Shown piece after piece: positions 31,890 to 43,300 of a stretch of 64,000 bases of DNA. The notes beneath the pieces were generated by a model. It was not told the origin of the DNA and did not search any database. It saw nothing but the letters and a program-made list of their open reading frames with translations. Both the position numbers and the translations under genes were made by a program. Each line of letters starts with the position of its first letter. Position 1 is the first letter of the stretch. This stretch comes from Candidatus Borkfalkia ceftriaxoniphila (GTDB taxonomy: Bacteria; Bacillota; Clostridia; Christensenellales; Borkfalkiaceae). The DNA is taken from positions 1,214,005-1,278,004 of the forward strand of contig NZ_SDOZ01000002.1 in NCBI RefSeq assembly GCF_004134775.1, read 5' to 3'.

Positions 31890-31989
31890 TTGACAAGGCG
31901 CTCTTGTTTATGGTAAGATAATAAATGACTTCGGGCGGTCCTCTTGCCTTTTGGGGCAACGAACGCTTAGTACAATGGAGGTAAAGTCG
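31890..31989 (+). promoter_or_regulatory. rplS promoter and leader
   Basis: TTGACA (31890-31895), 18-base spacer, TAAGAT (31914-31919), followed by a 70-base leader with a TTGCC/GGCAA hairpin and a TGGAGGT ribosome site. It may be an L19 autoregulatory leader, but I could not fold it against a known model. Confidence 0.6.
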
Positions 31990-32334
31990 ATGAAAGGATT
32001 GATTGAAGCAATCGAGAAAGAGAATCTCAAAGAGACCGTTCCCGCGTTCAACGTGGGCGACACGGTAAAAGTTTCGGTGAAAGTCGTCGAGGGCACGCGC
32101 GAGAGATTGCAGGCGTTCGAAGGCGTAGTGATCGCGAAGAAAAACGGAGGCATCCGCGAAACGTTTACGGTAAGAAGGCTTTCTTACGGCGTAGGCGTGG
32201 AGAGAACGTTCCCCGTACATTCCCCGAAGATCGCCGATATCAAGGTGATCAAGAAGGGCAGCGTGCGCAGAGCGAAACTCTACTATCTGAGAGGCCGTAC
32301 GGGCAAAGCGGCAAAGATCAAAGAGATCAGATAA
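31990..32334 (+). CDS. rplS: 50S ribosomal protein L19
   Basis: A 114-residue L19. ATG at 31990 follows GGAGGT; the longer frame from 31951 covers the leader. Family blocks [37 protein letters not shown] and [18 protein letters not shown] are present. It ends the SRP/ribosome-maturation block. Confidence 0.98.
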   Translation: MKGLIEAIEKENLKETVPAFNVGDTVKVSVKVVEGTRERLQAFEGVVIAKKNGGIRETFTVRRLSYGVGVERTFPVHSPKIADIKVIKKGSVRRAKLYYLRGRTGKAAKIKEIR

Positions 32335-32345
32335 CTTTTTGTTTG

Positions 32346-32376
32346 AAAACCGTCGGGAATTCCGACGGTTTTTTCG
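32346..32376 (+). terminator. rplS terminator
   Basis: Nine-base stem AACCGTCGG/CCGACGGTT with GAATT loop and TTTTTT. Confidence 0.92.
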
Positions 32377-32393
32377 TTTTTTTCGAAAAGTTA

Positions 32394-32422
32394 TTTACAT
32401 ATTTTTCGGAATAAGGTATAAT
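32394..32422 (+). promoter_or_regulatory. Promoter of the PMT-like gene
   Basis: TTTACA (32394-32399), 17-base spacer, TATAAT (32417-32422). Confidence 0.7.
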
Positions 32423-32465
32423 GGACTCTGCGAGATCCAAAGAAAATTAAGGAAATTGAAAGCAC

Positions 32466-34616
32466 ATGAACAATCACGATACGGTGCGCGGCAAAAAGCC
32501 GTTTGCCGCTCTCTCCAAATTCAGTCTGGCGGCGATCATCTTAATGCTCGCCTTCTTCGTCGTAGGCGCATCCACCATGGGGGTGTTCAACTCGCCCGGC
32601 AGAGCCTATCACGCCACGAAGAGCGACGCCGCTTACTTTTATCTCGATTACGACACGAACAACCAGTCGGGGCTCGCCAATATTTACGTGAATATCGGCG
32701 CGGCATACACAGAGATCGGCAAGGACGCGAGCATCACCATGCAGTATTCCACGGGCACATCTTCCAGCATCGCATGGAGTTCGGGCACGCGCATGGGCGC
32801 GCGCAAGTTCGCAAACGTCTTTACGTCTTCGGAGGACGTGCCCTCGGGCGTGAATTATAACTGGGTCAACTTATATAATATGGAAAGCAATACGCTTTCC
32901 ACGAGTTACCGCCTCATCAAATTGACCGTCGCGCAGGAGACGATCGTCAACGAAGTGGTGTTTTTCGATAAAGAGGGGAAAGTGATCCCCGCCTACACGC
33001 AGTTGGATCAAAAAATCGGCGAAACGACTCTGGACGGAAAATTGAAGAGCAAGTATTCCGACGAGCAATACACCAAGGTCAAAGAACTGTTCCGCAAAAA
33101 TGCGAACGACGCGAAAAATCTGACCGACCGTCAGCACAACGTTTCCAAGGGCGAGAGTTGGCGCGAAAATTTCACCGAGGACGAAATGTATACGTTGATG
33201 CAGATCGACAATCTTCTCCTCGGGGACAAAGCCGAAGAGGGCAGCGTTTACAACGGCGATACCGATTTCGGCTCGCTCTCCGCGCTCGTTTTGTCGCTGG
33301 GCGTTCTTATTTTCGGCAAGAGCACGTTCGGTCTGCGGTTCATACCGCTCCTTTGCACGGTTCTTCTCATCGGGCTCGTCTATCTGTTCATGCGGAGGAT
33401 CTTCCGTTCGGACGGCTACGGCTTTTTGTCCGCGCTCCTTCTCGCATTCGGCGGCATGGCGCTCACGGCGGGCAGGCTCGGGCTGGGCTTTTCTCTGCTC
33501 GCGCTGCTGCTCGTCGGGTGTTATTATCTCATGTACCGCTTTTTCGAAAAGGGCGTCGACCCCGCGCGGCCCGTTCATTCCGCGCTCAACGTCTTATTTT
33601 CGGGTCTGTGTTTCGCGGGGGCGTTCGCGGTCTGGGCAAACAGTTGGATCGTCGCGCTCGGCGCCGTTGCGCTGTTCGTTCTCGGCGTTCTGAAAATGCG
33701 CAGAAAGCAGGAGGCGCAGTCGCGCGCAGTCGCCAGGGAAACCAACCGCGTCAACGCCGAAGAGACGGACAAAGAGGTCATGCAGGCAAATCTGGACGAG
33801 TCGGAACGTATACAGGCGCGGCAGGCTGCCGCATGTGCCTATCATACGCGCGTTTCCGTCGTGTTCTTTCTCGCCGCGTTCGTGTTCGGCACGTTCCTCG
33901 TGGTGATCCTTTCCGTGCTCCCCGCGTATTATTCTTACGTGCGCCTGTACGATAACCCCGCCGCGCCGCATATGAGCTTTTTCGCGCTCGTATCCGAAAT
34001 GGTGAATAACACGCGGAACGTGAGCAATCTCACCTCGCTCACCGACGCGAACGCGATGAACGCGTTTTCCTGGCTATTGGGTCTGAAAGGCGCCACGGCT
34101 TTCACCGCCTCGTCGGACAATATGTACGTCGCGCTGAACGTCCAGAACAATATCGCCATGACGCTCTCCGCGCTCGTGGGCTTTATCGTCAGCACGGTTT
34201 ACGTCATCGTATACTTTGCCGCGGGCGGCAAGGATAATCCCGAATACCGCAAAAGTTTCCGCCGCATCGGGCGCGCCTATCTCGTTCTGACCTCGGGCAG
34301 TTTTCTGACGCTTTTGGCGTGCGCCGTGGTGCCCTCCATGAGCGTCATGTACGGCTTGCTGTTCTACGTGTTCTTTACGGGCTATATCCCGCTGCTCGTG
34401 TATATCGCGAACGCGCACGACGCGTCGGGAAAGACGGTCGTCTGCAAAAAATACGAGATCAATCATACGATGAAAGTCCTGTTCATCGTGCTCGCGGTGT
34501 ACGCGCTGATCTTCGTGGCGAGCCTGCCCATGCTCTTCGGATTCGGCGTGCCCGCGCCGCTCGCGCACGGACTGTTCGGCTGGACTTCCATCTTCAATAA
34601 CGGATTTTACCGTTAA
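32466..34616 (+). CDS. PMT-like polytopic membrane glycosyltransferase candidate
   Basis: A 716-residue membrane protein. A first helix (residues 19-41) is followed by an extracytoplasmic region of about 230 residues with many Ser/Thr/Tyr, then roughly ten hydrophobic helices. The segment SALVLSLGVLIFGKSTFGLRFIP resembles the helix-loop of PMT/ArnT-type (GT39/GT83) lipid-linked sugar transferases, where the first periplasmic loop carries an acidic catalytic pair; DTDFGSLS may correspond. A long charged cytoplasmic loop lies near residues 410-455. Assignment is moderate: it could be another GT-C protein. Single-gene unit with promoter and terminator. Confidence 0.6.
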   Translation: MNNHDTVRGKKPFAALSKFSLAAIILMLAFFVVGASTMGVFNSPGRAYHATKSDAAYFYLDYDTNNQSGLANIYVNIGAAYTEIGKDASITMQYSTGTSSSIAWSSGTRMGARKFANVFTSSEDVPSGVNYNWVNLYNMESNTLSTSYRLIKLTVAQETIVNEVVFFDKEGKVIPAYTQLDQKIGETTLDGKLKSKYSDEQYTKVKELFRKNANDAKNLTDRQHNVSKGESWRENFTEDEMYTLMQIDNLLLGDKAEEGSVYNGDTDFGSLSALVLSLGVLIFGKSTFGLRFIPLLCTVLLIGLVYLFMRRIFRSDGYGFLSALLLAFGGMALTAGRLGLGFSLLALLLVGCYYLMYRFFEKGVDPARPVHSALNVLFSGLCFAGAFAVWANSWIVALGAVALFVLGVLKMRRKQEAQSRAVARETNRVNAEETDKEVMQANLDESERIQARQAAACAYHTRVSVVFFLAAFVFGTFLVVILSVLPAYYSYVRLYDNPAAPHMSFFALVSEMVNNTRNVSNLTSLTDANAMNAFSWLLGLKGATAFTASSDNMYVALNVQNNIAMTLSALVGFIVSTVYVIVYFAAGGKDNPEYRKSFRRIGRAYLVLTSGSFLTLLACAVVPSMSVMYGLLFYVFFTGYIPLLVYIANAHDASGKTVVCKKYEINHTMKVLFIVLAVYALIFVASLPMLFGFGVPAPLAHGLFGWTSIFNNGFYR

Positions 34617-34626
34617 AACCCGCCAT

Positions 34627-34658
34627 AATTTCCGCTTGTTTTGCAGGCGGAAATTTTT
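34627..34658 (+). terminator. Terminator after PMT-like gene
   Basis: Nine-base stem AATTTCCGC/GCGGAAATT, 11-base loop, TTTTT. Confidence 0.8.
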
Positions 34659-34701
34659 GCTAATGAACAGCCGGGAAATTTGCGTATAAAGGAGGAAAAT
34701 C

Positions 34702-36227
34702 ATGCTGTCGAAAGTGACGAGTTTCGCGCTTTGCGGGCTGGCGGGGGTGCCCATTTCCGTGGAAACGGACATCAATCACGGCCTGCCCGCGTTCGAGTTG
34801 GTCGGGCTTGCGGACGCGGCTGTCAAGGAATCCAAAGAGCGCGTGCGCTCCGCCGTCAAAAACAGCGCCAGAAAATTTCCCGACAGGAAGATAACCGTCA
34901 ATCTCGCCCCCGCGGATATCAAAAAGGAAGGCGCCTTCCTCGATCTTCCCATCGCGATCGGGCTCTTGAAGGCGAGCGAACAACTCGTGGGAGCGGAAAC
35001 GGACGGCACGTATTTTGGGGCGAACTGGCGCTCGACGGGGCACTGCGTCCGGTAAACGGCGTTCTGCCGCTTCTCATATCGGCGAGGGACAAGGGCTATA
35101 CGAAGTTCATTCTGCCCCGCGCCAACGCGGAGGAGGCGGCGTATATCGGGGGGACGCAAGTTTTTGCAGCGAATAATCTCATCGAGGTGATAGACCATCT
35201 GAGCGATCTTGCGCCGATCGCGCCCGTGGCGCATAAAACGTACAGTCCGCACGCGGCGGCGCGCGAAAGCGTCTTCGACATGGCGTACGTCAAGGGTCAG
35301 CCCGCCGCAAAGCGCGCCGTGGAGATCGCGGTCGCGGGTTCGCACAACATTCTGCTCATCGGCCCGCCGGGCACGGGCAAGACCATGCTGGCGCGCTGTC
35401 TGCCGACCATCATGCCCGACATGACCTTCGAAGAGGCGCTGGAAGTGACCAAGATCCATTCGGTGGCGGGCCTTTTGCACGGGCGGGGCGTGGTTTCGCA
35501 GCGTCCGTTCCGCACGCCGCACCATACCGCCAGTACCGTTTCCATATGCGGCGGTGGCAACCGTTTCATCAAACCAGGGGAGATCAGCCTCGCGCACAAC
35601 GGCGTCTTGTTTCTCGACGAGATGCCCGAATACAACCGTTCGGCGCTGGAAGCGCTCAGACAGCCCCTCGAAGACGGCGTCATCACGATCACCCGCGTGG
35701 GCGGCGCGGTGGAATATCCCGCCAATTTCATGCTCTGCGCGAGCATGAACCCCTGCCCCTGCGGCAACTACGGCTCCGCGGACAAGCCCTGCACCTGCAC
35801 GCCCGCGCAGATCCATAAATATCGCGCCAAGATCAGCGGACCGCTCCTGGACCGCATCGATATTCAAGTGGAAGTGGACAGCGTCAAGTACGACGATCTT
35901 GCGGGCGACGCCCTCGAAGAGAGCAGCGCGGAAGTGAAAAAGCGGGTGGAAGAGGCGCGGTATATCCAGAGAGAACGCTTTGCGAAATCGGATATCTTCA
36001 CGAACGCGGATATGGGGGAGCGGGAAATGAAAAAATTATGCCCGCTCGACAAGGAGTGCGACGATATCCTGCGCATGTCCTTTGCCGCTTTGAAACTTTC
36101 CGCCCGCGCGAGGAGCCGTATCGTCAAGGTGGCGCGCACGATCGCAGATCTCGCGGGCGAAGAGAAGATCAAGCCCGAACATATATTCGAAGCGGTGTCT
36201 TACCGAAAATACGACAAATTTATCTGA
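34702..36227 (+). pseudogene. comM: ComM/YifB Mg-chelatase-like AAA ATPase, frameshifted
   Basis: ComM is a hexameric helicase that promotes branch migration during natural transformation. The gene begins at 34702 (AAAGGAGG upstream) and reads normally through about residue 105 (GAETDGTYF), then the frame must shift by -1 near 35013-35020, a TTTTGGGG run, to continue with GELALDGALRPVNGVLP and the whole ATPase: Walker A GPPGTGKTM, sensor segments, the PHHTAS motif and the Cys-rich CPCGNYGS loop. A single missing base explains it. Without the shift the product stops at 35055 after 117 residues. It may be a true mutation or a sequencing/assembly error in the homopolymer run; the rest is intact and under apparent selection. 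Confidence 0.85.
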
Positions 36228-36278
36228 TAAACCACGGCATAGCGCCCGATTTTTCGGCATAAAAGATAAGAGGAAAAT

Positions 36279-37337
36279 ATGGAGTACACGCGCGAAGAAA
36301 AATTTTTGATCTGGCTGGACAGTTTTTTATCTCTCGATTACGCGCGCAAAGCAAAGATCGCCGCGCTCTCGGAGGGCGGCGGCGCGGATCTGTCCCGTAT
36401 GCAACGCATCGCGGGGGAAGAGAATTTTGAGGAAATGAAACGCCGTTATTCTGCGCGCTATATCGAAAAAATACTGGGCGAGTATGAAAAAAAGGGGATA
36501 TCCTGCGTCACGCACGCCTCTTCGCGCTATCCCGAACTATTGAAACAGACTTCGCAGCCGCCTCTCGTTCTGTACTGCAAGGGAAACGCGCGGCTCTTGT
36601 CCGACTGGCGCAAATTCGCCGTAGTCGGCTCGCGCCGCACGCCCGCGAATATTTTAAAACTGACCGAAGAATTTTCGAAAAGACTCGCCGAGGCGTTCAC
36701 GATCGTGACGGGGCTCGCGGACGGCGGAGACAGCGCGGCGATCCGCGGCGCGCTGGAAAGCGGAAAACTCATTTCCGTATTGGCGCACGGGTTTGATCAC
36801 GTCTACCCCGAATGCAACCGCGATCTTTTGTCAAAAATTATGGAAAAGGGACTCGCCGTCACCGAATACCCGCCTGCGGTCGCGCCGCAAAAATACAATT
36901 TTCCTTTCCGCAACCGTATCATCGCGGGACTTGCGGACGGAGTGCTCGTCGTCAGCGGGGGACTGAAAAGCGGAACCCGCCATACCGCGCGCTACGCCTT
37001 CGAATACGCGCGCGACGTGTTCGCCTTTCCCTACGGTATCGGCGTCGCAGCGGGCGAGGGCTGCAACGATATTATTAAAAACGGCGGGAAATTAGTGGAA
37101 AATTTAGTTGACATAACCGCCTCGTTTGGTATACACTTGACCGAAACGGAAGAGATCGGTTTATCTTCGCAGGAAGAAAATCTGTTGGAAATTCTGCGCG
37201 GCGGCGAAAAACATATTTCCGAACTCGCCGTTCTTAGCGGCAAAAAGCCGTATGAATTGCGGCCGCTGCTCGTTTCGCTGGAAATGAAGAACCGCATCGC
37301 GGACTGCGGCGGCAACCGTTACTGCGCGGTCAAATGA
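36279..37337 (+). CDS. dprA: DNA-processing protein DprA
   Basis: Loads RecA on incoming single-stranded DNA in transformation. 352 residues: an N-terminal SAM-like region, the Rossmann domain with VGSRRTP, VTGLADGGDSAAI, PFRNRIIAGLADGVLVV and SGTRHTARYA, and a C-terminal winged-helix-like segment. AGAGG precedes the ATG. The classical SGGARGID motif reads TGLADGGDSAA here, a mild divergence. It sits directly before topA, the usual Firmicutes order, and after comM, making a small competence-related pair. Confidence 0.95.
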   Translation: MEYTREEKFLIWLDSFLSLDYARKAKIAALSEGGGADLSRMQRIAGEENFEEMKRRYSARYIEKILGEYEKKGISCVTHASSRYPELLKQTSQPPLVLYCKGNARLLSDWRKFAVVGSRRTPANILKLTEEFSKRLAEAFTIVTGLADGGDSAAIRGALESGKLISVLAHGFDHVYPECNRDLLSKIMEKGLAVTEYPPAVAPQKYNFPFRNRIIAGLADGVLVVSGGLKSGTRHTARYAFEYARDVFAFPYGIGVAAGEGCNDIIKNGGKLVENLVDITASFGIHLTETEEIGLSSQEENLLEILRGGEKHISELAVLSGKKPYELRPLLVSLEMKNRIADCGGNRYCAVK

Positions 37338-37357
37338 AAGGTAAGGATAAGAAAAAT

Positions 37358-39661
37358 ATGGACTTAATCATCGTAGAATCGCCCTCCAAGGCAAAGACCA
37401 TTGCAAAATATCTCAAAGGAAAATATAAAGTGGACGCGTCGGGCGGGCACGTGCGCGACCTTCCCGAAAAGCGCCTCGGCGTGGATATCGAAAAGAATTT
37501 CGAGCCGACCTACGTCATCACGCCCGAAAAAAAGCAGGTCATCAAGCGCCTCGCGGAAGAAGCGGGCAAGGCGGACAACGTCTATCTCGCGACCGACCCG
37601 GACCGCGAGGGCGAGGCCATTTCCTGGCACTTAAAAAACGTTTTAAAACTCAAAGACGGCAAAAATTACCGCATCGAGTTCAACGAGATCTCTCCCGCAG
37701 CGGTCAATCGCGCGCTGCAAAATCCGCGCGACATCGACTATAACCTCGTGGACGCCCAGCAGGCGCGCAGGGTGTTGGACCGCCTTGTGGGCTACAAACT
37801 TTCGCCGCTACTTTGCAAGCGGATCCAGACGGGGCTTTCCGCGGGGCGCGTACAGTCGGTTGCGCTCAGGCTCATCGTGGACAGAGAGCGCGAGATCACC
37901 GCGTTCGTGCCCGAGGAATACTGGAACATCACCGCGGAATTGCAGGATCAGCCCAAGCGCTATTCTCCGTTCAAAGCGCTTTTGTCGGAAAAGAACGGCA
38001 AAAAGTACAAACCTTCCAAGGCGGAGGAAGCCGCGGCGGTCGTCGCGGCGCTCGAAGGCAATCCCTATATCGTCAAGGATATCAAAAAGAGCGTCACAAA
38101 GTCGCACGCGCCCGCGCCGTTCACCACGAGCACCTTGCAGCAGGACGCCTCGAACAAATTCGGCATGACCTCGCCCGAAGTCATGCTCGTCGCCCAGCAC
38201 CTCTACGAGGGCGTGGATACGGAAAACGAAGGGCATATCGCGCTCGTCACCTATATCCGTACCGACTCGGTGCGCGTATCGGCGGACGCACAGGCAAGCG
38301 CGCGCGAATTTATCTCCCAAAAATTCGGCACGGAATTCATTCCCGAGAAACCCAATTTCTATAAATCCAAAAAGGACGCGCAGGACGCGCACGAATGTAT
38401 CCGTCCCATAGATTTGTCGCGCACGCCCGAAAGCGTGAAAAACAGTCTTGATAAAAAGCACTACAACGTGTACAAACTCATTTACGAGCGTTTTATGGCG
38501 TCGCAGATGAGCGAGGCGAAGTACAACAGCGTGCAGATCAAGATCGAAAACAGCGGCTACGGTTTCAAGGCGAGCGGCAAAACGCTGCTCTTCGCGGGCT
38601 TTACCGCCGTGTATCAGGAGATCAAAAAGGAGGACGACGAGGACGAAAGTTCCAAACTTCTGCCCGATCTGAAAGAAGGGGAAGAACTCGACCTTATCAA
38701 ACTCGCCTCCGAACAGAAGTTCACCAAACCGCCTCTTCGCTATACCGACGCGTCGCTCGTCAAGGCGATGGAGGACAAGGGCATCGGCAGACCTTCCACC
38801 TACGCTTCCATCATCTCCGTTTTAAACAAGCGCAAATACGTGAAAAAGGACGGAAAGTACATGGTGCCTACAGAGGTATCGTATAAAATCACCGATATGC
38901 TCATGCAGTACTTTACCGACATTATGGACGTTTCCTTCACCGCCCGCATGGAAGATAAACTGGACGATATCGAGGAAGGGGGCGTGGACTGGCATAAGAT
39001 CATTTCGGATTTTTACCCGCCTTTTGCTGAAAAACTGGTATTCGCCGCCAACGACGGCGACGAGCCGACGGATATCCTCTGCGAAAAGTGCGGACATCCC
39101 ATGGTGCGCAAAGCGGGGCGTTACGGAAAATTTCTGGCGTGTTCCAACTATCCCGCCTGCTCAAATATCAAGAGCGAGGGCATGGAAGTTTCCGCTACCA
39201 AATGCCCCAAATGCGGCGCGAACATGGTCGTCAAGAGCGGCAAGTACGGAAAATTCCTCGCTTGCCCCAACTATCCCGAATGTTCCACCATTCTGCCTTT
39301 CGAGAGCGAAGTTTCCACCGAAAAATGCCCCAAATGCGGCGAATTCATGATCTACCGCGTGGGCAAATACGGCAAATATCTCAGTTGCGCTAAGTGCGGC
39401 ACCAACAAGCGCATGGCGGAACTTGCGGGCACCTGCCCCGTGTGCGGCGCGCCCACCCAGCGCATGAAGAGCAAGGCGGGAAAAATTTATTACAGTTGTT
39501 CCAAATATCCCGAATGCAAATTTATGAGTTGGGATCTTCCCACGGGTGAAAAGTGTCCCAAGTGCGGCAAATATCTCGTGAAAAAGGGGAAGAACCAGAT
39601 CAAGTGCACGGGCTGCGACTATACCGCGCAGGCGGAGGAAGAGAAAAAAGAAGATGAATAA
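37358..39661 (+). CDS. topA: DNA topoisomerase I
   Basis: Type IA enzyme that relaxes negative supercoils. 767 residues from the ATG at 37358, where the conserved start MDLIIVESPSKAKTIAKYL begins; a second ATG at 37334 overlaps the dprA stop and would add eight residues. TOPRIM acidic motif DPDREGEAISWHL, catalytic tyrosine in VTYIRTDS. The C-terminus carries five zinc-ribbon-like CxxC repeats (CEKCGHPM, CPKCGANM, CPKCGEFM, CPVCGAPT, CPKCGKYL), one or two more than usual. Confidence 0.97.
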   Translation: MDLIIVESPSKAKTIAKYLKGKYKVDASGGHVRDLPEKRLGVDIEKNFEPTYVITPEKKQVIKRLAEEAGKADNVYLATDPDREGEAISWHLKNVLKLKDGKNYRIEFNEISPAAVNRALQNPRDIDYNLVDAQQARRVLDRLVGYKLSPLLCKRIQTGLSAGRVQSVALRLIVDREREITAFVPEEYWNITAELQDQPKRYSPFKALLSEKNGKKYKPSKAEEAAAVVAALEGNPYIVKDIKKSVTKSHAPAPFTTSTLQQDASNKFGMTSPEVMLVAQHLYEGVDTENEGHIALVTYIRTDSVRVSADAQASAREFISQKFGTEFIPEKPNFYKSKKDAQDAHECIRPIDLSRTPESVKNSLDKKHYNVYKLIYERFMASQMSEAKYNSVQIKIENSGYGFKASGKTLLFAGFTAVYQEIKKEDDEDESSKLLPDLKEGEELDLIKLASEQKFTKPPLRYTDASLVKAMEDKGIGRPSTYASIISVLNKRKYVKKDGKYMVPTEVSYKITDMLMQYFTDIMDVSFTARMEDKLDDIEEGGVDWHKIISDFYPPFAEKLVFAANDGDEPTDILCEKCGHPMVRKAGRYGKFLACSNYPACSNIKSEGMEVSATKCPKCGANMVVKSGKYGKFLACPNYPECSTILPFESEVSTEKCPKCGEFMIYRVGKYGKYLSCAKCGTNKRMAELAGTCPVCGAPTQRMKSKAGKIYYSCSKYPECKFMSWDLPTGEKCPKCGKYLVKKGKNQIKCTGCDYTAQAEEEKKEDE

Positions 39662-40970
39662 CGCGCGCGTCAAAATCATAGGCGCGGGGCTTGCGGGGTC
39701 CGACGCGGCGTACTTTCTCGCAGAGCGCGGCGTCAAGGTCGAACTTTGGGAACAAAAGCCCGAAAAGCGATCTCCCGCGCATCACTCTTCGGATTTTTGC
39801 GAACTCGTGTGCAGCAACAGTTTAAAGAGCGACGACGCGTTCGGCAACGCCTGCGGGCTGTTGAAAGAAGAGATGCGTACGCTCGGCTCGCTCGTCATCG
39901 CGGCGGCGGACAGGACCAAAGTCCCCGCGGGCGGCGCGCTCGCCGTAGACAGGGATCAATTTTCCCGTATCGTCACCGAAACGCTCAAAAAACATCCCAA
40001 TATCGAGATCGTCGAAAAAGAGGCGAAGGACTTTCCTGCAACGGAATATACGATTGTCGCAACCGGCCCGCTTACGAGCGATGATCTCGCGGAAAAGATC
40101 GCCGAAAGATTCGGCGGCAATCTGTATTTTTACGACGCGGCCGCGCCCATCGTCACGGCGGAGAGCATCGATTTTTCCAAAGCGTTCATCGGGGACAGGT
40201 ACGGCAAAGGCAGCGGCGATTACGTCAACTGCCCCTTGAACCGCGAGGAATACGAAGCGTTCGTCGAGGCGCTCGTCGGCGCGGAAAAGGCGGTGCAGAA
40301 AGATTTCGACAAGCGCGACGTGTTCGACGGCTGTATGCCCGTGGAGATCATGGCGCAGCGCGGAACGGATACGTTGCGTTTCGGTATGCTCAAACCCGTC
40401 GGACTGTACGACGCGGAGGGGAAAAGGCCGTACGCGGTGCTGCAACTGCGCAAGGAGAACGCGGAGGGCACGGCGTACAATCTCGTCGGCTGTCAGACCA
40501 ATCTGAAATTTCCCGAGCAAAAGCGGGTGTTTTCCATGATCCCCGCGCTCGCGCACGCGGAGTTCGCCCGCTACGGCGTCATGCACCGCAATACCTTTTT
40601 GAACGCTCCCGCCGTTCTCAACGCCGATTATTCGGCGAAAGAAGACCCGAATTTATATTTTGCGGGACAGATGACGGGCGTGGAGGGGTATGTGGAGAGC
40701 GCCGCCAGCGGATTGTGCGCGGCGATCAATCTGTTTTTGAAAATCAAGGGCGAATTGCCCGCCGCATGGGATGCGGAAACGGTGTGCGGCGCGCTGTCGC
40801 TGCACGTTTCAACCCCGCGGGAAAACTTTCAGCCCATGAACGCCAACTACGCGATCCTCGCGCCTCTGTCCCAAAACACGCGGGATAAAGCGCTCAAAAA
40901 ACGCCTGTACGCCGAGCGCGCCCTGGAAAAAATACAAGAATTGCGCGCCCGCATCGATAAGATATCATAA
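39654..40970 (+). CDS. trmFO: tRNA m5U54 methyltransferase TrmFO
   Basis: Folate/FAD-dependent enzyme making ribothymidine 54 in tRNA, the Gram-positive alternative to TrmA. 438 residues, starting 8 bases inside topA. FAD motif [17 protein letters not shown], the CSNSLKSD block with the key cysteine, and the C-terminal [16 protein letters not shown] motif are intact. Its conserved position topA-trmFO-hslV supports the call. Confidence 0.97.
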   Translation: MNNARVKIIGAGLAGSDAAYFLAERGVKVELWEQKPEKRSPAHHSSDFCELVCSNSLKSDDAFGNACGLLKEEMRTLGSLVIAAADRTKVPAGGALAVDRDQFSRIVTETLKKHPNIEIVEKEAKDFPATEYTIVATGPLTSDDLAEKIAERFGGNLYFYDAAAPIVTAESIDFSKAFIGDRYGKGSGDYVNCPLNREEYEAFVEALVGAEKAVQKDFDKRDVFDGCMPVEIMAQRGTDTLRFGMLKPVGLYDAEGKRPYAVLQLRKENAEGTAYNLVGCQTNLKFPEQKRVFSMIPALAHAEFARYGVMHRNTFLNAPAVLNADYSAKEDPNLYFAGQMTGVEGYVESAASGLCAAINLFLKIKGELPAAWDAETVCGALSLHVSTPRENFQPMNANYAILAPLSQNTRDKALKKRLYAERALEKIQELRARIDKIS

Positions 40971-40981
40971 AGGAGAATCAA

Positions 40982-41518
40982 ATGCCTGAATTTCACGGAA
41001 CAACCATCTGCGCCGTCAAGAGAGACGGCAAAACAGCCATTGCGGGAGACGGGCAGGTCACCATGTCCGAATCCATCGTCTTTAAAAACAACGCGGTCAA
41101 AGTGCGCCGCATCTACAACGGCAAAGTCATTTTAGGCTTTGCGGGATCGGTCGCGGACGCCTTTTCGCTGACGGAAAAGTTCGAGGGGATGCTCAATAAA
41201 TTTTCGGGCAATCTCATGCGCTCGGCGGTCGAACTTGCGGAACTTTGGAGAAACGACAAGGCGGTCAGAAAACTCGAAGCCATGATGATCTGCGCGGACG
41301 AAACGACCATGCTCATCGTATCGGGCAGCGGCGAGGTCATCGAGCCGGACGGCGGCGTCTGCGCCATCGGCAGCGGCGGCAACTACGCGCTCGCGGCGGC
41401 GCGCGCGCTCGTGCAGGAAACCAAGTACGACGCCGAAAAGATCGCCGTCAAAGCCCTGAAAATCGCGAGCGAGATCTGCGTCTTCACGAACGACCACATC
41501 ACGGTGGAAACCGTTTAA
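40982..41518 (+). CDS. hslV: ATP-dependent protease subunit HslV
   Basis: Peptidase ring of HslUV, 178 residues. The catalytic threonine is in [10 protein letters not shown] after a short propeptide-like stretch, as in Bacillus CodW-type proteins. GDGQVTM and [14 protein letters not shown] are conserved. AAGGAG precedes the ATG. Next gene hslU starts 20 bases after the stop. Confidence 0.97.
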   Translation: MPEFHGTTICAVKRDGKTAIAGDGQVTMSESIVFKNNAVKVRRIYNGKVILGFAGSVADAFSLTEKFEGMLNKFSGNLMRSAVELAELWRNDKAVRKLEAMMICADETTMLIVSGSGEVIEPDGGVCAIGSGGNYALAAARALVQETKYDAEKIAVKALKIASEICVFTNDHITVETV

Positions 41519-41538
41519 AATCGATTAAGGAGAACATT

Positions 41539-42849
<1,311 letters not shown>

Positions 42850-42862
42850 AGGGGTCCGCCGC

Positions 42863-43300
42863 ATGAGAGAACGCGCCACCGTCGTCAAAACCGCGGGAAA
42901 GATCGCCACCGTGCGCATCGTTAAGAACCCGCAGTGCGAATCGTGCCGCGCGTGCGCCTTTAAAAACGGCAAGAGCACGGTCAACGTCAAAGTGAAAAAC
43001 GAGATCGGCGCCGCCGTCGGCGACAGCGTGACGGTCGCCTGCGAAAAGGATAACCGCACGCTCGCCTCTTTTCTGGTCTATATCGTGCCCGTGCTCTTTG
43101 CGGGACTGGGCGTTTTGATCGGGTTTTTCGTCTTCGAAAAGGAAGTATATACCGTTCTGCTCTGTCTGGGAATGCTGGCTGCGGGTTTTGCCGCGGTCGT
43201 GATTTTCGACAGGATTTTATCAAAAAGCAAGGGCTTCGGTATGGAAGTCGTTGAAATAATCAATACTGAACAACAGGAGGACAATCACAATGGTACGTGA
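42863..43300 (+). CDS. RseC/SoxR-reducing-system-like membrane protein
   Basis: A 145-residue protein with an N-terminal Cys-rich soluble part (CESCRACAFKNGK, similar to the RseC/RsxC CxxC-type metal or Fe-S site) and two central membrane helices (ASFLVYIVPVLFAGLGVLIG; YTVLLCLGMLAAGFAAVVI). In Clostridia such proteins accompany electron-transport genes. Here it lies between hslU and trxA, overlapping trxA by 11 bases, where codY would sit in Bacillus. Confidence 0.8.
   Translation: MRERATVVKTAGKIATVRIVKNPQCESCRACAFKNGKSTVNVKVKNEIGAAVGDSVTVACEKDNRTLASFLVYIVPVLFAGLGVLIGFFVFEKEVYTVLLCLGMLAAGFAAVVIFDRILSKSKGFGMEVVEIINTEQQEDNHNGT

Noticed and set aside
35005..35025. Programmed -1 frameshift in comM
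   Set aside because: The tract TTTTGGGG read in frame as TTT GGG does not allow re-pairing of both tRNAs in the -1 frame, no downstream pseudoknot was evident, and comM is not known to use recoding.
37334..37357. Upstream ATG of topA
   Set aside because: It adds eight non-conserved residues; the downstream ATG begins the conserved LIIVESPSKAKTI segment and has an AAGGA site.
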